From: Bacteroidales bacterium 52_46
GTDB lineage: Bacteria > Bacteroidota > Bacteroidia > Bacteroidales > Muribaculaceae
DNA length: 64,000 nt
Direction of reading: 5' to 3'
Assembly: GCA_001915385.1 (NCBI GenBank)
Contig: MNQK01000030.1
Coordinates: 1-64,000 of the forward strand
Below, piece by piece: positions 1-6,468 of the stretch. The stretch's first letter is position 1. Each line of letters starts with the position of its first letter. A model generated the notes under the pieces. That model was not told the origin of the DNA. It saw nothing but the letters and a program-made list of their open reading frames with translations, and ran no database searches. A program made the translations under genes and the position numbers.

Positions 1-105
1 AGCATTTTTAGATATGGATATGTCAACCTACTGCACGACTTTTGGTCAAATGTTAAAAACGAAGCGGCTAAAACGTCTTAAAAATGTCATGTGCTATGGA
101 TCTTT

Positions 106-152
106 AGCTTTATAGCTTTATAGCTTTATAGCTTTATAGCTTTATAGCTTTT
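106..152. repeat. Tandem AGCTTTAT repeat
   Basis: About five and a half head-to-tail copies of the 8-base word AGCTTTAT lie just upstream of the capsid-like gene. The stretch is AT-rich and has no recognisable promoter box. It belongs to the class of short intergenic words seen throughout this window; a related AGCTATCAT array lies near 23850. Confidence 0.85.
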
Positions 153-192
153 TTAGTGTTTTAGTGTTTTAATTTTTAATTTTTTTTGGGAA

Positions 193-1566
193 ATGGAAAA
201 GATTATGAGAAGAATTTTGAAGAGTGATTTGATGAAGGTGGTTGCCGTGGCGGCTTTCATGTGGGTGATGTATATGCTGCTCGAGGGTTGCTGCGGAGGC
301 GGTGAATATGGGCTGGCAATGGGCGTTGTGGCCGGAGTGGCCGGCGGAAAGCATGTGGGAGGTGAACCTCTTACCCTTGAGCTGAGCCGCGAGGCGTCGC
401 CTGACTTGCTGAGAAACGAGATTGATGACCGAATAGTGAAGATACGTCCGATGGCTACGCCTATTGACCAGATATCGCGTCATGCTGGTTCGCGCCGGAG
501 CGGTTCGATGGTGGTGGAGTATTATTCGGTCGACACCAAGGGGGTGACGACTACGCTTGAGAGCGATTCGACGGCCATCACAAGCTGGGGCAAGTCGCAG
601 GGCGCATTGCTCAAAACGGCCAATGACAGCATATTCGAGCCCACTGAAACCCTCATGGTGCCTGACGTGATGGCGACTACCAAGGAGGGGGCGACGGAGA
701 CACTTGTGCTCTATGTGGTGGCGAAGGATACGACGGGCATATCGGTAATAGCGGTCAACAATACCACAAGCCGCGGGTCGAGCGTGCCGGAGCTGAAGGC
801 GGGGACCGTGCTCGTGAGAATGGGTCGCGCGGCTGCCGAACTCGATGTGCAGACGCCGCAGTTTGAGGCGCTTCCGACCAAAAAGAGCAATAACTGCCAG
901 ATATTCAAGGCTCAAGTCGAACAGTCGACCTATCACAAGATTGCCAACAAGGAGGTAGGCTGGGGATTTTCCGACCAGGAAGAGGCTGCTATCACCGACA
1001 TGCGCCGCGGCATGGAGAAGAATTTCCTGTTCGGTTCGTGCTGCACACTGACCGACCCGGTGAAGAATACGGAGATAATGCTCACGGGCGGCATCTGGCA
1101 TCAGGCCGGCAAGGAGTGTACGTACACCAAGGGCGCCCTCGACATGAACCGCCTTATCGAAATATCGCGCGAGGCTTTCACGGGCAACGGCGGCTCGTCG
1201 AAAAAGCTGCTCATAGGGGGCACGCTGCTCATCGAGGAGCTTAACAAACTGGAGCATGTCAAGACGGTGGGCGCGACCGAGACCATGACGCGCTGGGGAC
1301 TCGACTTCACGGAGATTGTGACGAAGTTCGGACGCCTGTATGTGATGGCGTCGGAGATATTCGACCAGTGCGGCCACCCGCATGACGGTATGATTATCGA
1401 CCCGGAGTATCTGACGAAGTATTGCCATGTGCCGTTCCGCACCGAGCGTCTCGACCTGCGCAGCAGCGGTCAGCGCAATACGGAGGCGATAGTCATCACG
1501 GAGGCTTCGTGCCTGGTGTTACGCTATCCCGAGGCGCATGTGAGAATCGTGGCCTCCGCCAATTAG
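193..1566 (+). CDS. Phage major capsid protein, SU10/DUF5309-like
   Basis: A 457-residue protein whose second half (about residues 230-450) resembles the SU10-type major capsid family (DUF5309), with the blocks EVGWGFSDQEEAAI, GMEKNFLFG and MLTGGIWHQAGKE. It would form the shell of a phage-like particle. The first 55 residues are unusual for a capsid: a basic start, a hydrophobic stretch (VVAVAAFMWVMYMLL) and a Gly/Cys-rich segment, which could be a delivery or scaffold-like extension. The frame is intact from an ATG after a T-rich tract. An adaptor-like and a portal-like gene follow on the same strand, which supports the family call. No terminase, protease or lysis gene is visible, but the window edge cuts the cluster on the left. 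Family recognition is from memory of motifs, not a search. Confidence 0.72.
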   Translation: MEKIMRRILKSDLMKVVAVAAFMWVMYMLLEGCCGGGEYGLAMGVVAGVAGGKHVGGEPLTLELSREASPDLLRNEIDDRIVKIRPMATPIDQISRHAGSRRSGSMVVEYYSVDTKGVTTTLESDSTAITSWGKSQGALLKTANDSIFEPTETLMVPDVMATTKEGATETLVLYVVAKDTTGISVIAVNNTTSRGSSVPELKAGTVLVRMGRAAAELDVQTPQFEALPTKKSNNCQIFKAQVEQSTYHKIANKEVGWGFSDQEEAAITDMRRGMEKNFLFGSCCTLTDPVKNTEIMLTGGIWHQAGKECTYTKGALDMNRLIEISREAFTGNGGSSKKLLIGGTLLIEELNKLEHVKTVGATETMTRWGLDFTEIVTKFGRLYVMASEIFDQCGHPHDGMIIDPEYLTKYCHVPFRTERLDLRSSGQRNTEAIVITEASCLVLRYPEAHVRIVASAN

Positions 1567-1658
1567 TAATTAGCAATGAGCAATGAGCAATTAGTAATTA
1601 GTAATTAGTAATTAGCAATGAGTAATTAGTAATGAGTAATTAGCAATTAGTAATTTTT
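1567..1658. repeat. Spacer of ATTAGTAATTAGCAATGAG-type words
   Basis: The spacer between the capsid and adaptor genes consists almost entirely of repeats of the words AATTAGTAATTAG and CAATGAG. The same words recur at 5545-5575, 31050-31090 and 32075-32168. There is no gene here. Confidence 0.85.
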
Positions 1659-1694
1659 TTGGGTGGGCGGGTGGTAGTTTTTTTATTGATTATG

Positions 1695-2225
1695 ATGATT
1701 AAGTTGAGTAAGGAAGAGATGCTGAGGGAATGGAAGCGACGGAAAGGGATGCTTCCGGTGTCGACTTCGACGTTGCAGGTAGTGAGGGTGGAGAATGAGA
1801 GTGTGGACGAGATGCTTCAGGCGGAAATCGATGACTGGTATTCGGCACTGCTCGCCAAGGGGGCGACGGAGTTTCTGCCGGTACGCGATTTCGCGGGGGT
1901 TGTAAGCGTGAGGGATCAGGGTGACGGGAGCGTGGAGGTGGACCTGCCGGCGGAGTGCGTGAGGGTCGTATCGGTGAGGATGAGCGGATGGAGGCGCCCG
2001 GCGCGTATAGTGGAGGAATGTGACGGCGCTCTCGCTCGATTGCAGACGAGCCGGTATGTGTCGGGGAAATGCTGCTGCCCGGTGGCCGTGAAGCGGGGAC
2101 GGAGGCTTACGCTGTACAGCAAGTGCGGGGAGGGGAAGATTACGGAACTGATTTGCGTGGCGGCGCCGGCTGACGGGAGCTATGTGTTTGAGCGAAGCGC
2201 CCTTTTTACAATTCATAATTCATAA
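1695..2225 (+). CDS. Hypothetical protein, possible phage head-tail adaptor
   Basis: A 176-residue protein starting at the second of two overlapping ATGs (MIKLSKEEMLREWKRRKG). It has a charged N-terminal helix, then a beta-rich part with VEVDLPAECVRVVSVRMSGW, a pattern like adaptor or head-completion proteins of podovirus-like phages, where a Leu-Pro-X-Asp/Glu segment precedes a tryptophan strand. Its place between capsid and portal fits that role, but I do not recognise the family with certainty. The last residues (FTIHNS) and the stop codon are read from the intergenic ATTCATAATTCATAATG repeat, so the C-terminus may have been extended or trimmed by repeat insertion. Confidence 0.5.
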   Translation: MIKLSKEEMLREWKRRKGMLPVSTSTLQVVRVENESVDEMLQAEIDDWYSALLAKGATEFLPVRDFAGVVSVRDQGDGSVEVDLPAECVRVVSVRMSGWRRPARIVEECDGALARLQTSRYVSGKCCCPVAVKRGRRLTLYSKCGEGKITELICVAAPADGSYVFERSALFTIHNS

Positions 2226-2241
2226 TGCATAATTCATAATT
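2206..2241. repeat. ATTCATAATTCATAATG repeat
   Basis: Four tandem copies of ATTCATA(A/T) words. They overlap the 3' end of the adaptor-like gene and supply its stop codon. The same word array lies at the start of the RecD-like gene (about 14612-14645) and again at 14733-14765. Confidence 0.85.
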
Positions 2242-2248
2242 GATTGAG

Positions 2249-3688
2249 ATGAGGATAGTTAAGGATGATCGGAGTATACAGATTGCGGGGGCTGCGAGAC
2301 GGGCCTGGGAACGGGCAGCGGATTTCAGGGTGAGGCGCGAGCGATATAAGCGTTTCACTTACGGCGACCAGTGGAATGATGTGGTGACGGAGCCTGACGG
2401 GACCAGGATGACGGCGCGCCAACAGGCTCTCAAGCACGGTAAGGATCCGATGACGAACAATCTGATACGCCGCATGGTAAAATGCGTTGTGGGGCGTTTC
2501 AGGATGTGGATTGACGAGAAAGAGAGCGGGAATGGCGGCATGGATGCGGGAGTGCGGGCGTTGTACCGGGCAAACAGTCTTGACGAGATGGACTGCCGGG
2601 CACTGGAGGAGTTTCTTATATCGGGGGTGGCGGTGCAGCGTGTGGCCGACGATGTGCGTCCGGGACGGAGCGGAATACGCGTTGACAATGTGAGTCCGGC
2701 GAAGTTTTTCGTGAATAGTTTCACCGACCCCCGCGGCGATGACATCGAAATGATAGGGATGCTGCATGACATGAGTCCAGGGGAGGCGGTGATGCGTTTT
2801 GCCGACGGAAGCCGGTGTAAGGCGAAAGCGCTGCGCGAACTGTTTGCCCGCACTAACGGGACGGATGGAGAGAGCATACTGGGCCGCACGAATGCCGATT
2901 CGGGCAGTTTCGACCGGTGCAACGAACGTGGGCGTTGCCGCCTTATCGAGGTGTGGACTCTCGAGAGCTGCGAGACGGTGAAATGGCACGACACGGCATG
3001 CGGCATGTGCGGCGTGACAGGCTCCGGGAGCGCGGGATGGATCGACGAGGAGAATAAATCGCGGGCAAAGGCCGGGGCGAAACCAATCGAGAGCGTGCTG
3101 ACCCACAGCATCTGCTGGCGGTGCCGGTGGATGACGCCCGACGGCAGCGTGGTGAGCGAATACCGTTCGCCTTACGCCCACGGCAGCCACCCGTTTGTGG
3201 TGAAACTGTATCCGCTGACCGACGGCGAGGTGCACTCATTAGTGGAGGATGTCATTGACCAGCAGATATATGTGAACCGGCTGATAACGCTGATGGACAG
3301 GGTGATGAGCACGTCGGCCAAGGGAGTGCTGCTTTTCCCGAAGAGCCAGCGGTCGTCGGGCATGGACTGGGAGAAGCTATCGTCGCTGTGGGCGTCGCCC
3401 GACGGGGTGATACCGTACGAGGCGGTAGACGGCGCGCCCGAACCGAAGCAGCTTATCACCAACGCGAGTGATTTCGGCGCCCGCGAGCTGCTCAGCCTTG
3501 AACTCAAGATGCTTGAAGATGTGTCGGGGGTGAGCAACGCGTTGCTCGGCCGAAGCAGCGGCGGAGGCAATGTGGGCTACGAACGATATGAGAGCGAAGT
3601 GCGCAACGCTACGGTAGCCATCAACGACCTGTTGCTGACATTCGTACACTTCAGGGAAACGAGAGATGAGAAATTGCGTGGTATTTAA
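2249..3688 (+). CDS. Phage portal protein
   Basis: A 479-residue protein with portal-like organisation: an N-terminal helix, then YKRFTYGDQWND, GKDPMTNNLIRRMVKCVVGRF, DNVSPAKFFVNSFTDPRGDDIEM, and a long C-terminal helix region starting at SLVEDVIDQQIYVNRLITLMDR. Portals form the dodecameric DNA gate of the head. The ATG at 2249 is preferred over an upstream TTG that lies in the repeat. The protein ends soon after the helical stem (NDLLLTFVHFRETRDEKL), so compared with larger podovirus portals it may lack the C-terminal barrel. The frame is intact, and a Cys-rich insertion (CGMCG, CWRCRW) in the middle is unusual. The call rests on general architecture and the neighbouring capsid. Confidence 0.68.
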   Translation: MRIVKDDRSIQIAGAARRAWERAADFRVRRERYKRFTYGDQWNDVVTEPDGTRMTARQQALKHGKDPMTNNLIRRMVKCVVGRFRMWIDEKESGNGGMDAGVRALYRANSLDEMDCRALEEFLISGVAVQRVADDVRPGRSGIRVDNVSPAKFFVNSFTDPRGDDIEMIGMLHDMSPGEAVMRFADGSRCKAKALRELFARTNGTDGESILGRTNADSGSFDRCNERGRCRLIEVWTLESCETVKWHDTACGMCGVTGSGSAGWIDEENKSRAKAGAKPIESVLTHSICWRCRWMTPDGSVVSEYRSPYAHGSHPFVVKLYPLTDGEVHSLVEDVIDQQIYVNRLITLMDRVMSTSAKGVLLFPKSQRSSGMDWEKLSSLWASPDGVIPYEAVDGAPEPKQLITNASDFGARELLSLELKMLEDVSGVSNALLGRSSGGGNVGYERYESEVRNATVAINDLLLTFVHFRETRDEKLRGI

Positions 3689-3742
3689 TGGTTATTTTAC
3701 CATTTTAACAACCATGAGCAGTAATCACGCCCACGGTTGCGG

Positions 3743-3750
3743 TAATTTTG
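3743..3750 (+). promoter_or_regulatory. Putative -7 promoter box TAATTTTG
   Basis: TAATTTTG matches the Bacteroidetes -7 consensus TAnnTTTG and ends 18 bases before the ATG at 3769. A clear -33 TTTG at the usual spacing is not visible. If used, it would express the two small genes independently of the portal. Confidence 0.5.
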
Positions 3751-3768
3751 CATCAAAACAGGATTACC

Positions 3769-4188
3769 ATGGGAGAATATACAGAACAAAGGAACCGGGA
3801 TTTCATGGCAGCGTTCAGACGCGAGATGAAAGGGATGTTTGAGCGGGGCGAGGAAGTGACCGTAGAGAAAGTGATAGCGGAGGTGATGTCGGGCGACGCA
3901 CCGGGGTATTATGTAAGCTACCGGTATGCGCGGCGAGCGGTCGGCGACCTGATGGAGCGCGGCGTCATAGAGCGCTATGACGGGAAGCTGCGCCGGCATT
4001 CACGCCGCGACATGATGATAGAGATAGGACGCAAATGCCGGATAAGGATGGAAAGCACGGGCGTAAGCCTCGGACGGGCATTGGTGGATGTATTGGTGAC
4101 CGAACGGGCATCGTCATGGTTCATGACGAGGGTTTACGCCCGCCAGCTTTTCTACCGGATGGGTAAAAACAGAAACATTAGAAAATAA
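3769..4188 (+). CDS. Hypothetical protein, phage-module neighbour
   Basis: A 139-residue basic protein that I do not recognise. Residues 22-70 (EEVTVEKVIAEVMSGDAPGYYVSYRYARRAVGDLMERGVIERYDG) look like a winged-helix or helix-turn-helix fold, with a conserved-looking VGDLMERGVIERYDG beta-wing pattern. It could bind DNA, for example as a small terminase-like subunit or regulator. It starts at the ATG at 3769; an upstream TTG falls inside the promoter-like box. It is followed 7 bases later by the next gene, so the two are probably co-transcribed. Confidence 0.6.
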   Translation: MGEYTEQRNRDFMAAFRREMKGMFERGEEVTVEKVIAEVMSGDAPGYYVSYRYARRAVGDLMERGVIERYDGKLRRHSRRDMMIEIGRKCRIRMESTGVSLGRALVDVLVTERASSWFMTRVYARQLFYRMGKNRNIRK

Positions 4189-4195
4189 CAGAACG

Positions 4196-4639
4196 ATGAG
4201 GGTTGAGATAAAGAAAACAGATGTGATGGAGGAGATATACGCGCTGTCGGCGCTGCAGGGTTACGTAAGTCTGCCGGAACGCGAGAAGGCGTTGCTGCAG
4301 GAGGACCAGGCCGAGGGGCTGGCGGTATTGGTGGCGGATGCGTTTGCGGAGATTGTGATGGGACTGATGCCGCGCGTGGCCGACTGCGGGATGCCGGGAG
4401 ATAAAGACAGCGGCGACATGTGGATAGAGCTGAAAGAGGGGTATGGCGAGGACGTGATGATGCCGGCGGTGGCGGCGGTGATTGTCAAATCGATGGCATG
4501 CATGGTGCTTTCGGCGATATACGAGGAGTGCGGCAGCGGGGATACGTATGCCCGACGAGCGCGACGAGGCATCGCGATAGCGAGAGAGACGATTGACTCC
4601 CACGGGGGCGAGCTGCCGAGACTGCGGGGCTGGAGATAA
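4196..4639 (+). CDS. Hypothetical protein, last gene of phage-like module
   Basis: A 147-residue mostly helical protein of unknown family. It has an acidic N-terminal half (KTDVMEEIYALSALQG, EREKALLQEDQ) and an Arg-rich C-terminus (ARRARRGIAIARE). Helical proteins of this size occur in tail-completion positions of phage modules, but nothing here identifies a function. It ends 4 bases before the stop codon of the convergent recO gene, so the phage-like module is packed tightly against a housekeeping gene with no attachment site visible between them. Confidence 0.6.
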   Translation: MRVEIKKTDVMEEIYALSALQGYVSLPEREKALLQEDQAEGLAVLVADAFAEIVMGLMPRVADCGMPGDKDSGDMWIELKEGYGEDVMMPAVAAVIVKSMACMVLSAIYEECGSGDTYARRARRGIAIARETIDSHGGELPRLRGWR

Positions 4640-4643
4640 GGAG

Positions 4644-5363
4644 TCAGTCGAAGATGGCGCGGACTACGGGGAGCGAGCGGAGGTTGCGGATTGCGCCGAA
4701 ATGGGTGGAATAGTATTGGATAAGGAGGTCGAGGACGTTGTTGCGGTCGGTGCGCGACATGCGGTATAGGTGCATGTTGCGGAAGTTCATGCGGGAGAGT
4801 GACATGAGTATGGCCGACTGCGATGCATCGAGCCATTGGGAATGGAGCGGGGGCGACGGACGGAAACAGCCTGAGGCGAAGTCGAAGCAGTAGCCTTCGG
4901 AATATGAGGAGGTGTCGGGAGCTATGCCCATGAACTGCTGCAAGTCGAGGAGGAAAGCGATGGGGGCGTTGGCGATGGAGCGGTCGGAAGCGGTGACGTG
5001 GGCTATGAATCCGTCGACGAAATCATAGAGGGTGGCGTCAGGCTGGCTGTCGCGCAGTATGGTGGAAAGGAAGTCGCAGATAAAGAGGATGACGGAACCG
5101 GCCACGGGGTTGTCGAGCATCATGACGCGTGCAGGCATGACGTCGCGCACCGACTGGAGGGAGCGGTTTTCGCGTATGTCGAGGACGCAGGAGAAGGAGG
5201 AGCCGGGGAGCATCAGTGCGCGGCGACGACGGGCGGCGGGGGTATTACCGTCGTTGACGATGATTGGGATACGACCGGCCTCGCGCGACAGGCAGTGGAC
5301 GATGGCGCGAGTATCGTTGTATTTGATTGAGGAGAGCGTTATGCAGTCGGACGGGAGAAGCAA
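4644..5363 (-). CDS. recO: DNA repair protein RecO
   Basis: A 239-residue RecO, which loads RecA onto SSB-coated single-stranded DNA in the RecFOR pathway. The N-terminal OB-fold is seen in ITLSSIKYNDTRAIVHCLSREAGR, and the family signature for Bacteroidetes in the C-terminal half (LHSQWLDASQSAILMSLSRMNFRNMHLYRMSRTDRNNVLD...YYSTHF). No ATG is available: the likely start is TTG at 5361-5363, because the KYNDT block then sits about 14 residues in, as is usual. Upstream is an AATTTTGAATT repeat rather than a clear promoter. Its 3' end faces the phage-like module. Confidence 0.85.
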   Translation of the reverse strand: MLLPSDCITLSSIKYNDTRAIVHCLSREAGRIPIIVNDGNTPAARRRRALMLPGSSFSCVLDIRENRSLQSVRDVMPARVMMLDNPVAGSVILFICDFLSTILRDSQPDATLYDFVDGFIAHVTASDRSIANAPIAFLLDLQQFMGIAPDTSSYSEGYCFDFASGCFRPSPPLHSQWLDASQSAILMSLSRMNFRNMHLYRMSRTDRNNVLDLLIQYYSTHFGAIRNLRSLPVVRAIFD

Positions 5364-5638
5364 GGCAATTTTGAATTTTGAATGTGGAATTTTGAATTAA
5401 GCTGGTGGAGATGGGGGAATTTTGAATTTTTTGAGGGGATTATTCCGCTTACGCGTCATCACTTGGCTATATTTCCTATCAGCTTTGTTTATTTTTCTCA
5501 ATCAGGGATTGGCAATGAGGAATCAGGGAATTTGTCGACGCATTGCTAATTGCTCATTGCTAATTACTAATTGATTTAGCTGATTGAGGTACAAAAATAG
5601 GATAAAAAAATGAGGAAACGGTTTTTTTTGAGAAAAAA
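5364..5638. repeat. Spacer with AATTTTGAATT and AATTACTAATTG words
   Basis: The spacer between recO and the tRNA-Glu promoter holds AATTTTGAATT repeats (5370-5430) and the antisense version of the ATTAGTAATTAGCAATGAG words (5545-5575). The segment GATTATTCCGCTTACGCGTC around 5440 recurs inverted near 32040. No gene is seen. Confidence 0.6.
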
Positions 5639-5670
5639 TTTGCAAGATTGAAAAAGAGTGTGTAATTTTG
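5639..5670 (+). promoter_or_regulatory. Promoter TTTG-N20-TAATTTTG for tRNA-Glu/rpsT
   Basis: TTTG at 5639-5642 and TAATTTTG at 5663-5670 are separated by 20 bases, an excellent match to the Bacteroidetes primary sigma consensus. The first tRNA-Glu begins 34 bases downstream. Confidence 0.8.
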
Positions 5671-5704
5671 CAGTCGCTTTGTGGGTGAAACCAGAAGCGA
5701 GCGA

Positions 5705-5776
5705 GGCCCATTCGTCTATCGGCTAGGACGCAAGATTTTCATTCTTGAAAGAGGAGTTCGATTCTCCTATGGGCTA
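5705..5776 (+). tRNA. tRNA-Glu (TTC), first copy
   Basis: The cloverleaf is complete. The acceptor stem GGCCCAT pairs with ATGGGCT (G-U at the end), the anticodon stem CAAGA/TCTTG holds the loop TTTTCAT, giving anticodon TTC, and the T-arm is GGAGTTCGATTCTCC. An encoded CCA follows at 5777-5779. Confidence 0.95.
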
Positions 5777-5810
5777 CCAATCAACAACAAGTAAAAAGTC
5801 AATTACAATA

Positions 5811-6068
5811 ATGGCAAATCACAAATCTTCAATCAAGAGAATACGCCAGACGGCCAGCCGTCGTCTTCACAACCGCTATTACGCAAAAACCGCTCGTAAC
5901 GCTGTACGCCGTGTACGTAAAATGACCAACAAGGCAGAAGCAGAAGCAGCATTTGTAAAATTGACCGCGATGCTTGACAAGCTCGCTGCTAAGAAAGCCA
6001 TATCGAAGAACAAAGCTTCGAACCTCAAGAGCAAGATTGCCCGCCACATCAACGGACTGGCAGCCTAA
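5811..6068 (+). CDS. rpsT: 30S ribosomal protein S20
   Basis: An 85-residue basic helical protein starting MANHKSSIKRIRQTASRRLH, the S20 signature. It binds 16S rRNA in the small subunit. The start is the ATG at 5811; the longer open frame extends back through the tRNA gene and is not real. It lies between two nearly identical tRNA-Glu genes and is probably co-transcribed with them from the promoter at 5639, so its mRNA must be released by tRNA processing. Confidence 0.96.
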   Translation: MANHKSSIKRIRQTASRRLHNRYYAKTARNAVRRVRKMTNKAEAEAAFVKLTAMLDKLAAKKAISKNKASNLKSKIARHINGLAA

Positions 6069-6092
6069 GGGAAGTCTTCTTTTGAAGCAAGC

Positions 6093-6164
6093 GGCCCATT
6101 CGTCTATCGGCTAGGACGCAAGATTTTCATTCTTGAAAGAGGAGTTCGATTCTCCTATGGGCTA
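6093..6164 (+). tRNA. tRNA-Glu (TTC), second copy
   Basis: The 72-base tRNA body appears identical to that at 5705-5776. CCA is not encoded here: the sequence after the discriminator A reads CCG. Spacing from the rpsT stop codon is 24 bases. Confidence 0.95.
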
Positions 6165-6167
6165 CCG

Positions 6168-6204
6168 CGAGAGGGTGCGATTTATTTCGCGCCCTCTCTT
6201 TTGG
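6168..6204 (+). terminator. Terminator after tRNA-Glu/rpsT unit
   Basis: The hairpin GAGAGGGTGCG / CGCGCCCTCTC is followed by TTTT, directly after the second tRNA-Glu. Confidence 0.8.
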
Positions 6205-6218
6205 CGTAGGCATAGGGC

Positions 6219-6280
6219 TGACGGGTTGAACGGGTTGGACCAGTCGGACATGTCGGACCGGTCGGACGAGTCTGACTTAG
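6219..6280. repeat. GTCGGAC word repeats
   Basis: Degenerate repeats of GACGGGTTG, CAGTCGGACATGTCGGAC and CGGTCGGACGAGTCTGAC. The same word family recurs at 25102-25145, at 29880-29930 and inside dnaX near 7640. Confidence 0.75.
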
Positions 6281-6376
6281 CGTGGGAGGCGGAGATTCAG
6301 CCGGAGATTCAGAGGGAAAACTTTAAAGATTTATAAAGTTGGGGGCGCGGGGCTATTATAATAAATATATATTTAT

Positions 6377-6384
6377 TATATTTG
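6377..6384 (+). promoter_or_regulatory. Putative dnaX promoter box TATATTTG
   Basis: TATATTTG matches TAnnTTTG and lies 84 bases before the dnaX start in an otherwise AT-rich region. No clear -33 TTTG is seen. Confidence 0.45.
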
Positions 6385-6468
6385 TAAGCATAAATATCGG
6401 GAAAGGGGATTTTTGCTTTTCCAAAATCATTTCAAAACGGCCTACAGCTTACAAAAGGGACAACCATA

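Noticed and set aside
169..1428. A 419-codon open frame on the minus strand across the capsid gene
   Set aside because: It is antisense to a recognisable capsid protein, rich in His and Arg as expected for the complement of GC-rich coding DNA, and matches no family.
1567..1658. The word arrays as a CRISPR array
   Set aside because: There are no unique spacers between the repeats and no cas genes; the units are 7-10 bases and degenerate.
5745..6336. Two frames both starting MKEEFDSPMGY
   Set aside because: Both begin inside the duplicated tRNA-Glu genes. Only the ATG at 5811 begins a real protein (S20).
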